From: Rudaea sp. 3F27F6
Lineage (GTDB): Bacteria > Pseudomonadota > Gammaproteobacteria > Xanthomonadales > Rhodanobacteraceae
DNA length: 64,000 nucleotides
Assembly (NCBI RefSeq): GCF_005503555.1
Contig: NZ_SCNG01000002.1
Location: 744,001-808,000, forward strand
Reading direction: 5' to 3'
Positions within the stretch are counted from its first letter, which is position 1. Each line of letters starts with the position of its first letter. Under the pieces are notes generated by a model. The model made no database searches and had not been told where the DNA came from. It saw only the letters and a list, made by a program, of their open reading frames with translations. The translations under genes and the position numbers were made by a program. Of the stretch, positions 56,402 through 64,000 are shown piece after piece.

Positions 56402-56494
56402 CCAATTGCGCGCCCCGATCCAGACATTGGTTCATGTATAGCCCCTCGCGCTCGAAATGAGCAAGGATTTTGATTTCATGCGCTGGGATACCAA

Positions 56495-57673
56495 TCAGAG
56501 GCTCACAAGCCTTGCAGTCTGAGGATCATAGACCATGCCCGTAATCGACCCATCGACGATTCTGGCAACAGCCTCGTCAATGACGGGCAACGGCACGAGG
56601 AACCATTCCCGCGGCTTCACAGGTCGACCGAATCGGTCCTCAATCGTCAGGTCGAGCAGGACCGGGGCAAACAAACGATGAAAGAGATTTTCCAGCTTTG
56701 TCCGATTGAGGTTCGACAGCTTGTAGGTCGCTACCACATCGACGTCGGCCAACAGGTAAGTGGCTTCGTTGGCCGCATTGGCGATACGGGTCTCGACCTT
56801 GCCACCGGTGACGCCGATCTTGTGGATGAGCTCGCGGTGCTCGACAACAAACGGGTTAGCCGACCGACTTCGCAGCACATAGATGGTCCCATTCTCCACG
56901 TCGTCGCGTTCCATGACATCACGGAACAAGGGCCCGGCTCCGGGAGCGGTCAGACGCCGGCCACTTTCGTCCTTGTAAAGCGCGCGCTGCAACGAGCGAA
57001 GCAACAGGTTGCTCTCGGTGCCGTTTCCATAGACGACGCGAAGACGTGCGTCCGTCTCCCCGTTGGGTGTCCGAAACGATTCGCCAATGTCGGCGACATA
57101 GACGACCTGCCCACCGAGGATGAAAAAGTCGCCCTCCTCGACGCTGGCGTTGCGGCCAAAGCGCAACGCTCGACGCTCACCCTTTTTCAACTCCGTTTCG
57201 GCTTTTTCGAACAGAGGCGCGAACCGTTCGAAGTCCTTGCAAGGCGTGCGATTCGCGATGTCTTCCGCAGCTTTGCGATCTTCATAAGAACGGACGTGCC
57301 GCAACTGAGTGATGTCGTCTTCCGGAGCGATGCCGAGTTCGGCAAGCAGTGCTTGATCGTCCATCCCTTCAAGCTCTTCGACGTCCACGACCGCCGGCTT
57401 GGCCCCCAGCAGGCCCTGCGTATCCAAGGAAGCCAATAGTGCGTGTGCCGAAGGAATCGCGCGCAGGCGATCTAGGCGAACCGCGTAAAGCCGCTCGAAG
57501 ATGTCGCGATCTTCGCCGTGCTCGGGCACACGTCCATGGGTCTCGACGAAGCGCAGGATGTCCTCGAACCCGGCAATCAAGCGCTCTTCCTGCGCGGTGT
57601 GCGCGCCGTCCTTTAGGGGAGTGACCGATACGCCCAGTTCGGCCAAGATCGCTTCGTCGTCCATCTCATTCAT
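56495..57673 (-). CDS. GIY-YIG nuclease family protein (T5orf172/MUG113-like)
   Basis: The 392-residue protein has two N-terminal copies of MDD-A-LLAELG (near residues 4-14 and 101-112), a middle domain (FFILGGQVVYVADIGESF, then NGTESNLLLRSLQRALYKDE), and a C-terminal GIY-YIG nuclease: GTIYVLRS (about 262-270), HKIGVTGGKVETRI (about 281-295), the metal-binding Glu in LENLFHRLFAP (about 324) and EWFLVPLPVIDEA. It should cut DNA. ATG 57673 overlaps the helicase stop by 8 bases, so it is coupled to the helicase and methyltransferase genes. Confidence 0.88.
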   Translation of the reverse strand: MNEMDDEAILAELGVSVTPLKDGAHTAQEERLIAGFEDILRFVETHGRVPEHGEDRDIFERLYAVRLDRLRAIPSAHALLASLDTQGLLGAKPAVVDVEELEGMDDQALLAELGIAPEDDITQLRHVRSYEDRKAAEDIANRTPCKDFERFAPLFEKAETELKKGERRALRFGRNASVEEGDFFILGGQVVYVADIGESFRTPNGETDARLRVVYGNGTESNLLLRSLQRALYKDESGRRLTAPGAGPLFRDVMERDDVENGTIYVLRSRSANPFVVEHRELIHKIGVTGGKVETRIANAANEATYLLADVDVVATYKLSNLNRTKLENLFHRLFAPVLLDLTIEDRFGRPVKPREWFLVPLPVIDEAVARIVDGSITGMVYDPQTARLVSL

Positions 57674-59777
57674 TGGACGCACCTGCAGCTTGAGCGCGCT
57701 GCGTCGCAATGTGGCGGGCCAACGCGGCCACGCCTTCCGCCATTTTTTTCTCCCAGGCGTCGGCTGAGTTAATGTCAGGAGCGCGCCCTCGCTCTTGCTT
57801 GAACAGCACGGCGCGCTTGGCCAAATCGCGGGCTTCTTCCACCGACAGCGACACGCGCTTTGCCGCGATGCTGGCCTGGACTTGACGAAGGACGCGCTCA
57901 TCCATTGCCCGAGCTAGAACCGCATAGGCGGCGTCGAAAGGATTGACGCGATCGACCAAGTCAATGTCGAGGTCCCTGACGTTGACAAACTTCCGGACGC
58001 CATCGATGAGCGACGTGTTGCCCTGCTCGCCCTTGGCGTCTGCTTCCGCCAGTTTCAACTTGGCTTGCTGAGTCAGGTTCAATGCGGCAACGGCGTGCTG
58101 GCGGACGGCCTCTTGATCCTCGTCGCTCAGCTGCGGGTAGTGCTCCCGGACGATCTTGCCCATCTGAACCTGTGTGAGTTCTTCGGGCAACGTATTTTCT
58201 TTGTCGAACAGCCCGCGCTCCAGCGCGTTCTTGTTCTGGACAAAGGCAGTGAGCACTTCGTTGAGATCCTCCCGGCAGATACGAACGGCCTCCGGAGACT
58301 TGGGCATCACAAGGCCCTTGATCTCGACATGAACCTGTCCTGTTGCGGAGTTAACACCGACGTTGCCCTTACCTTCCTGATAGCCTTCGTCGCCGTAATC
58401 GAAACCTTCTTTCGGCCCGTTGTCCTTCGGAGTGAACTCGAACCTAGGTGCCAGAACCTGCTCCATCAACAAGCTGGCTGCGATGGCTTTCAGCGTGTCG
58501 TTGACGGCCTGAACGACCTCGTTCTGCTCGGCTGCGGGCTCGGCAATCAAGTTGGTGAACCGTGCCTTTTCCTTGCCCATTGCATCCCGTGTGGCGCGTC
58601 CAATGATCTGGACAATCTCCGTGAGGCTGCTTCGGTAGCCAATGGTCAGTGCATGCTCGCACCAGATCCAGTCAAACCCTTCCTTCGCCATGCCGAGAGC
58701 GATAATGACGTCGACGTTGTCACGGTCGTTGTTTTGCGCGGGGCCCTTGAGTGCTGCGAGCACTTTGGAACGTTTGCCGGCGTCACTGTCGTCGACGAGA
58801 TCCGCGACCTTCGCCACACCGCCCCCGAACTCCGGCTTTAGCTGAATAAGGTGAAAGCCAGTTTTTTCATCGACGCCGGTCCAGCTCCCCAGATGACTCA
58901 TGATTTCTTCGACTTCTTTGTGCTTGTCTTTCAGGCTTTCGCGCGCATTGACGTTGGGAATGTGGACGATGGTCTTCTGCCGGGGGTCCAGCACCTTCAT
59001 CACCGCGTCGACGTAGCGGCCTGTATAGAAAAAGTAACCGATTTCAAGGGACTTCAAATATGAGTAGCCATTTAGTTGTTCGTAGTAAGTGTAGGTCACT
59101 GTCTCGAACCGCGCTTCGTCGTCAGGTGAAAGCACCGCCTCCGCATCGCCTCGAAAATACGAACCCGTCATCGCAACGATGTGACTTTTGCCCCTTTCGA
59201 TTAGTAGCTTGAGCTGACTCCCGAGCTTGTTCTCCGGGTTGCTACTGACGTGGTGGAATTCGTCTATAGCGACCAACCGGTTGTCGAAGGCTTCTATGCC
59301 GAACTCATCTACCGCAAAACGAAAGGTTGCGTGCGTGCACACGATAAACAAATCATCGCTGGCCAGAAACGCACCCATCGCCTTTACCTTCGAGGAGGAT
59401 ACCCTTCCGTTGTCGTCCCCAGGCGCGTTACAGAGGTTCCATTCCGGACGCACGGTCCAATCGCCCCAGAAACCCTGAGCGCTCAACTTCTCATCGGCAA
59501 AGCTGCCACCGATAGACTTTTCTGGAACGACAATGATCGCTTGCTTCAATCCTTGGTTGCGGACCTTGTCCAGTGCGATGAACATCAGCGCACGCGACTT
59601 GCCGGAAGCCGGCGGCGACTTGATTAGTAGATATTGCTCGCCTCTTTTCGCATAGGCCCGCTCCTGCATCGGACGCATGCCGAGCGCGTTTACCTTGTTT
59701 GAGGCCCCCGTCCTGGCTGTCGCAATCGAGACAGAGGGCACGGTGAACCGGTTGGTGGGATTCCCTGCCTCGTTCAT
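57666..59777 (-). CDS. SF2 DEAD/DEAH-type helicase of an R-M-like operon
   Basis: The 703-residue ATPase has Walker A SPPASGKS (54-61), motif II DEFH (172-175), motif III MTGSYF (203-208) and motif VI QIIGRATRD near 395, followed by a long C-terminal domain with no known fold. The DEFH box and GSY motif place it near restriction-type translocases and not RNA helicases. It overlaps the methyltransferase gene by 4 bases (ATGA) and the nuclease gene by 8. It probably moves DNA or recognises unmodified DNA for the GIY-YIG partner. Confidence 0.9.
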   Translation of the reverse strand: MNEAGNPTNRFTVPSVSIATARTGASNKVNALGMRPMQERAYAKRGEQYLLIKSPPASGKSRALMFIALDKVRNQGLKQAIIVVPEKSIGGSFADEKLSAQGFWGDWTVRPEWNLCNAPGDDNGRVSSSKVKAMGAFLASDDLFIVCTHATFRFAVDEFGIEAFDNRLVAIDEFHHVSSNPENKLGSQLKLLIERGKSHIVAMTGSYFRGDAEAVLSPDDEARFETVTYTYYEQLNGYSYLKSLEIGYFFYTGRYVDAVMKVLDPRQKTIVHIPNVNARESLKDKHKEVEEIMSHLGSWTGVDEKTGFHLIQLKPEFGGGVAKVADLVDDSDAGKRSKVLAALKGPAQNNDRDNVDVIIALGMAKEGFDWIWCEHALTIGYRSSLTEIVQIIGRATRDAMGKEKARFTNLIAEPAAEQNEVVQAVNDTLKAIAASLLMEQVLAPRFEFTPKDNGPKEGFDYGDEGYQEGKGNVGVNSATGQVHVEIKGLVMPKSPEAVRICREDLNEVLTAFVQNKNALERGLFDKENTLPEELTQVQMGKIVREHYPQLSDEDQEAVRQHAVAALNLTQQAKLKLAEADAKGEQGNTSLIDGVRKFVNVRDLDIDLVDRVNPFDAAYAVLARAMDERVLRQVQASIAAKRVSLSVEEARDLAKRAVLFKQERGRAPDINSADAWEKKMAEGVAALARHIATQRAQAAGASNE

Positions 59778-62548
59778 TTGCTTTTCCTCGCCTTGTTAAT
59801 CTTGACCTGACCCGCACTCATCTTGGTGTAGAGGTCGAACAGCTTCTCAAGCCGTTCCGTGTCGTTTCGAAATTTCCGTCCGATGTAGATCCGCTCCAAT
59901 ATCTCGTCGTTTTGCTCATGCGCACGACGCAACTGTTCCGGCATATGCTGCGGGTCGTAGAGATCGGCGATTGTGTCGGGAAACTGTGCCTCCCTGGCTA
60001 AAAGGATTTCCTCGGCGCATTGGGTCAGATCGGCTCTATTTTGATCCGTGAGCGTTGGAACCGGAAACGTGTTCCATCCCAGTGTGTTCGAGTATGAGAA
60101 ATCTGTTCGCATTCGCACACAAACTGCTCCGATCCACACCCAGTGGAGGCGCGAAGCAATCAATGCCAGATTCCAAAGTGGTTCATCCAACAATACAAAA
60201 TTTTTATTGCTTACTATGCTTCCTCGGGCTAGCAAACCCACCGGAAGGTAAGGTCTGTTCTCCGAACTGACGCCAGGGACAACTATCACCACTTCCGAAC
60301 CTCGTTGCCGAATTTCGCCAAACCTGTAAGGAACCTTCGCGAGGTTTTTTGTTGTTGCGCGGTCTGACTTCAACCGTGTTGCCCTCACCAAACCAAATCG
60401 CCCCGCCATCCAAGGATTGGACGACGCTTCGATAAACTCGTTGTCTTCCACCCACAAGCATCGCCGCTCAGTTCCCTGGATGTATTCCTGAGATCCGACG
60501 AAGGGCCGAATAAATTTTGCCGGCACGCCGTATCGATGCGCTTCCTCAACGTCTTTCTGTTCTAGCAACAGTCCTCCGCCATCGTTTGGCATATTGCCGA
60601 AGGTCATCTCGCCAATCCCACTCAGCTGCAAAGTGCGAGGGCCAACGATAATGTCTGGGCCCGGCACGAGATAAGCATTGATGTGCTCGGCGGCCTTGAT
60701 GCTTACTTCGCCGTCGATCGACTCACTAAAAATCCTCCGAGCGCTTCCGGGATTCACCGCCAAACCTACGATGACAACCGTCACGCCCGCATTTTTGCTG
60801 GCAAGATTCGCCCACTTAAATGAGGTGTGCGCGAAGGAGATGGAGTGACCGGTTGAAAAAATAAGCGTCCAAAGTGTTTCAACCTGTCTGCCTTGACAGA
60901 TGGAGTTTGTGGCTACGAATGCCGAACCAGCTTGTGTATTGACACCATAGTCAGCCGCCTTCATGAACCAACCGGACACGTAATCGAGCGACTTCCAGTT
61001 TTTGGCGCGCCCTTCAAAAATCGACCCAAGGTCACTTTTCTGCTCCTCGGTCTGCCATTGGCTACCTCGATACGGAGGATTTCCACAAATATACGTTTCT
61101 CCGCCCTCGTTCTCAAAATCGATCTCCAACTGGTCGAGTGGCGTTTTGAAAAGGTCGTTACTCAGCACCCGAACGCCTACGCCTGTTGGCGGACAGATAG
61201 CCAGCCAATCAAGTTGGAGAGCATTGCCGCACGTGATCCAATTTTGAGCGTCAAGAGGCAATACTTCAGCCAATGCTTCTTTTTGGCCACGGTAGAGCAC
61301 GTCGCATTGAAACTCCGCGATGATAAGGGCCAAACGAGCTATCTCAGCCGGAAAATCTCGGAGCTCTATGCCGCGAAAGTTTGTAAGCGGTATCTCAGAC
61401 GGCAAGTTGACTTCCACGCGTCGTCGATTGATCTCCGCCTCGATCGCCCGCATTTGTTTGTAGGCGATTACCAAGAAGTTTCCACTGCCGCAGGCGGGGT
61501 CGAACACGCGAATGCGTGCCATGCGACGGCGCAGATTGATCAGTTTCACCTTGTTATCCCCAGCCGATTCCAGCTGGTCGCGCAGATCATCAAGGAAGAG
61601 TGGGTTAAGAACCTTCAAGATATTCGGCACGCTCGTATAGTGCATGCCCAGTTCGCCGCGTTCTTCATCCTCGGCGACGGCCTGGATCATCGACCCAAAG
61701 ATGTCCGGGTTAATCTCCTTCCAGTTCAGCTCGCCCGCACGCAATAGATAGGAACGCCCGGTTCGCGTGAAACGTGGGACGTCGGTGCTGCCAGAGAATA
61801 GTCCACCGTTGACGTAGGGAAACGGGTCAGCCCATCGGGGCACGCGAGCCTTATCGCGATCTTCCTTTCTGCTATTCATCGCACGAAAGATCGTTTCCAA
61901 TACCTCATGCGTATTGGACCCGTCCCGCTCTGTCATTTTCTCCACGGTTGCACTGAAGAGATTCAGCCCGTCGAAAATTTCGGTGTCTTCAGCGAAGAAA
62001 CAAAATACTAACCGCGCCATGAAGTGGTTCATATCGTGGCGTCGTTCGGCCTTCGCCCAATCTGGGTTGTGTTGCTGAAGCTCGACATACAGCTTGTTTA
62101 GACGGCTGGTTGCCCGAATGTCTATCGGGTTTTCTTTGATTTCTCGGACGGTTGTGATCCCTGCGAGGGGCAGGAAAAACCCGAAGTGGTCCGGGAACTC
62201 CACAAAACCGCAGGAAATGGGCTCGCCACTAACCAGATCCTCAGCTTCCAAGGTCTCACCGTCAGTTGCTAGGACAAACTTCGCCTTCGCCGAGAGCGTC
62301 CTGGGACTGTTCTTCAGTGCTCTAAGTGTGCGCCCAACCTCGCCCACCGCACACGTTGCCAGGTGAATGTTGTTGCGCTGCAAGACTCCGCCCAGAACGT
62401 CCGACGCGTTTGAGTCTCCCTTGCGCAAGCGCTTGAGCGTGGTCTCCTTGTTTCCGAAGGCTGCCAGGAAGGCGTAAGGAAACTCTGCCCCATCGAAGGG
62501 CTGCGCTGCCAGCTCAGTTATTGCTGCCTCAATCTCAACCGCGTTCAT
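59774..62548 (-). CDS. MmeI-like adenine-specific DNA methyltransferase
   Basis: The 924-residue protein has the MmeI-type layout: N-terminal domain (FPYAFLAAFGNKETTLKRLR), helical spacer (MARLVFCFFAEDTEIFDGL), methyltransferase with LGMHYTSVPNILKVLNPLFL, motif I FDPACGSGNFLVIAY (about residue 350) and motif IV GNPPYRGS (about 489), then a target-recognition region and C-terminal helices. NPPY indicates N6-adenine methylation. The N-terminal region shows no PD-(D/E)xK nuclease site such as MmeI has, so cleavage is probably done by the GIY-YIG protein of the same operon. Confidence 0.9.
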   Translation of the reverse strand: MNAVEIEAAITELAAQPFDGAEFPYAFLAAFGNKETTLKRLRKGDSNASDVLGGVLQRNNIHLATCAVGEVGRTLRALKNSPRTLSAKAKFVLATDGETLEAEDLVSGEPISCGFVEFPDHFGFFLPLAGITTVREIKENPIDIRATSRLNKLYVELQQHNPDWAKAERRHDMNHFMARLVFCFFAEDTEIFDGLNLFSATVEKMTERDGSNTHEVLETIFRAMNSRKEDRDKARVPRWADPFPYVNGGLFSGSTDVPRFTRTGRSYLLRAGELNWKEINPDIFGSMIQAVAEDEERGELGMHYTSVPNILKVLNPLFLDDLRDQLESAGDNKVKLINLRRRMARIRVFDPACGSGNFLVIAYKQMRAIEAEINRRRVEVNLPSEIPLTNFRGIELRDFPAEIARLALIIAEFQCDVLYRGQKEALAEVLPLDAQNWITCGNALQLDWLAICPPTGVGVRVLSNDLFKTPLDQLEIDFENEGGETYICGNPPYRGSQWQTEEQKSDLGSIFEGRAKNWKSLDYVSGWFMKAADYGVNTQAGSAFVATNSICQGRQVETLWTLIFSTGHSISFAHTSFKWANLASKNAGVTVVIVGLAVNPGSARRIFSESIDGEVSIKAAEHINAYLVPGPDIIVGPRTLQLSGIGEMTFGNMPNDGGGLLLEQKDVEEAHRYGVPAKFIRPFVGSQEYIQGTERRCLWVEDNEFIEASSNPWMAGRFGLVRATRLKSDRATTKNLAKVPYRFGEIRQRGSEVVIVVPGVSSENRPYLPVGLLARGSIVSNKNFVLLDEPLWNLALIASRLHWVWIGAVCVRMRTDFSYSNTLGWNTFPVPTLTDQNRADLTQCAEEILLAREAQFPDTIADLYDPQHMPEQLRRAHEQNDEILERIYIGRKFRNDTERLEKLFDLYTKMSAGQVKINKARKSK

Positions 62549-62655
62549 GGGTTTCCACGCCTAGCCATCGGTGGCCGCTTGTCTCTCTCGGGTAGCGGCC
62601 TCCCCGCGCCCGCGCGCAGGCGCCGTGTCGGGATTATGCAACAGGCGACCGCCTC

Positions 62656-63954
62656 TCAAGCGCTGACGACGGGCAAATCGCTCCACCGCGTCTTGTAACA
62701 CGGCGACAGGTGCTCGCGGTTCATCGACCATCGTCGTTCGCTCAGCCCAGCCGCACCGGGGGCTAGAACACCTCGACCCCAACGCGCTGTCGCGCGGTCC
62801 ATGACGGCCATCAATCGGTCGCGGCGCTCATTCTTCACAAGGTCCGCACCGAACAGCATCCCTTGCGCGACCGCTTTCGCGCCGAGCTCCATCAACATCA
62901 CGCCTGCCTTGGCGTAACGGTAACCGGGCCGATAGATGTGCCGAACCAGCGCGTGCGCTACGGCGATCAACCGCAGCGTATCGTCGGTCGGCTCCGGCAA
63001 CCTCATCGAGGCCCGGGGTGAATACTGGCGATCCTGCGGCCGAAAACGGTTGGTCTCCAGCCACACGCCAACGGCGCCGGCGACGCTGTCCTGCCTTCGT
63101 AGTTTTTCCGCGGCAGTCGTCATGTGAACCTGGACGGGTTGAGCCAGCTCTTCGAGGTCATTTATGGGGGCCCCAAAACTCCTCGACGAGATGATCTGTT
63201 TCTTGGGCTCGGGCGAATCCAGCCCTTGGCACGCCTCACCGCGCAGCTCACGGACGGTGCGCTCCAGCACGACCGAAAACAGGGCACGCATTCGGGACGG
63301 TCCTGCCGCGCGAAGGTCGGCCACGGTTCGGATCCCGAGCTCCTGGAGCTTCGGCTCTGTTCGCGGTCCGACTCCCCAGACTTCTCCGACCTCGATTCCC
63401 GCCAGCAAATCGGCCAGCGCCTGCTCATCGAGCACCGACAAATCGCAGACGCCCTTCCAAGCCGAACGCTTCTTCGCCACGTGGTTGGCCAGTTTGGCCA
63501 AGGTCTTCGTCGGCCCAAAGCCGACGCACACGGGAAGCCCGACCCACTGCCGAACCCTTTCCCTCATCTCCACACCGATTGTCGTCAGATTCAGCCGCGG
63601 CAAGCGCGTGAAGTCCAGAAACGATTCGTCGATCGAATAGATCTCTTGGTCCGGTGTGAAGGCACTAAGCACCGACATCACACGCTGACTTAGATCGCCA
63701 TACAAAGTGTAATTTGACGAAAAGTGGACAATGCGATGCTCGCGCGCGAGGTCCTTCAGGTGATGCCAGGGCGTGCCCATCTTCACACCGAGATCTTTGA
63801 CCTCCTGGCTTCTGGCAACCACGATGCCGTCGTTGTTCGACAGGACCACGACGGGTCGGCCATTGAGACGCGGCTGGAACAGGCGTTCGCAGGAAACATA
63901 AAAATTATTGACGTCGACCAGGCCGATGCGCCGAGCAGCGGTCTCAACGAGCAT
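62656..63954 (-). CDS. umuC: Y-family DNA polymerase, UmuC-type
   Basis: The 432-residue translesion polymerase subunit has [15 protein letters not shown] (catalytic Asp14), [10 protein letters not shown] (Asp109, Glu110), [17 protein letters not shown] (helix-hairpin-helix) and the UmuC C-terminal domain. It forms Pol V with UmuD'. The ATG at 63954 has a weak ribosome-binding site and probably relies on coupling to an upstream gene. It lies 107 bases upstream of the methyltransferase gene on the same strand; such umuC copies are common on mobile regions. Confidence 0.93.
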   Translation of the reverse strand: MLVETAARRIGLVDVNNFYVSCERLFQPRLNGRPVVVLSNNDGIVVARSQEVKDLGVKMGTPWHHLKDLAREHRIVHFSSNYTLYGDLSQRVMSVLSAFTPDQEIYSIDESFLDFTRLPRLNLTTIGVEMRERVRQWVGLPVCVGFGPTKTLAKLANHVAKKRSAWKGVCDLSVLDEQALADLLAGIEVGEVWGVGPRTEPKLQELGIRTVADLRAAGPSRMRALFSVVLERTVRELRGEACQGLDSPEPKKQIISSRSFGAPINDLEELAQPVQVHMTTAAEKLRRQDSVAGAVGVWLETNRFRPQDRQYSPRASMRLPEPTDDTLRLIAVAHALVRHIYRPGYRYAKAGVMLMELGAKAVAQGMLFGADLVKNERRDRLMAVMDRATARWGRGVLAPGAAGLSERRWSMNREHLSPCYKTRWSDLPVVSA

Positions 63955-64000
63955 AGCGCTTGAAACGCAACCGGCCGGACCGCGGGTCCATGTGGGCCTG
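63944..64000 (-). CDS. 3' end of an ORF overlapping umuC (partial, uncertain)
   Basis: A frame open from the window edge reads [16 protein letters not shown] and stops at 63944, overlapping the umuC start by 11 bases. This is where umuD would end, but the tail does not resemble the usual UmuD C-terminus (VWGVVTHVI-like), so identity is unknown. Confidence 0.3.
   Translation of the reverse strand, partial: QAHMDPRSGRLRFKRYAR

Noticed and set aside
56495-62548. Assignment of the operon to Type I R-M, BREX or DISARM
   Set aside because: No specificity subunit, PglZ, BrxC, DUF1998 or phospholipase-D protein is encoded; only methyltransferase, SF2 helicase and GIY-YIG nuclease are present.

Overview
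The window looks like a high-GC gammaproteobacterial chromosome, most likely order Lysobacterales (Xanthomonadales). This is inferred from the RecA sequence, from the set of secreted peptidases (S46, two S9), and from the GH92 mannosidase and STN-type TonB receptor. No rRNA, tRNA or CRISPR array was seen, so the genus cannot be named.

Positions 1-45,000 read as ordinary chromosome. In order they hold the 3' end of a fadH-like gene, a TIGR03118 protein, a VanX-type D-Ala-D-Ala dipeptidase, an outer-membrane barrel protein, GH92 mannosidase plus a membrane protein, and the methylcitrate genes prpC and prpB with a membrane ORF between them and prpE nearby. These are followed by secreted proteins, an S46 dipeptidyl peptidase, an S9 peptidase, mdh, an aminotransferase, a GlsB-type membrane protein, a cyclophilin, typA, a GNAT, an amidase, a Na/Pi cotransporter, and a three-gene metal-type RND efflux operon. 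The stretch ends with recA, a CinA-like deamidase, an S9 peptidase fused to an FKBP domain, and an ECF sigma/FecR/TonB-receptor signalling set. Several genes are closed by perfect hairpin terminators.

Positions about 45,260-55,380 form an arsenic-resistance island. A 13-bp identical sequence sits at both edges (45262 and 55367). A related module of about 117 bp (82/117 identical by eye) lies just inside each edge, and copies of the octamer TGGACACA cluster at both ends. The first half is a MarR-controlled operon (marR, arsN1-type acetyltransferase, ArsO-like flavoprotein with a Cys-rich tail, MFS exporter) that probably handles organoarsenicals. The second half is an ArsR-controlled operon (orphan PstS, arsR, arsC, acr3, GAPDH, arsJ) with both classic arsenate resistance (ArsC plus Acr3) and the GAPDH/ArsJ route that exports 1-arseno-3-phosphoglycerate. 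Palindromic operators lie at each promoter region.

Positions 55,400-64,000 are a second accessory region. It has two small conserved-looking unknown genes, a translationally coupled minus-strand operon of MmeI-like DNA methyltransferase, SF2 helicase and GIY-YIG nuclease, then a UmuC polymerase whose upstream partner runs out of the window. The methyltransferase-helicase-GIY-YIG operon looks like a three-component restriction-modification or anti-phage system and is the best candidate for an under-described system here.
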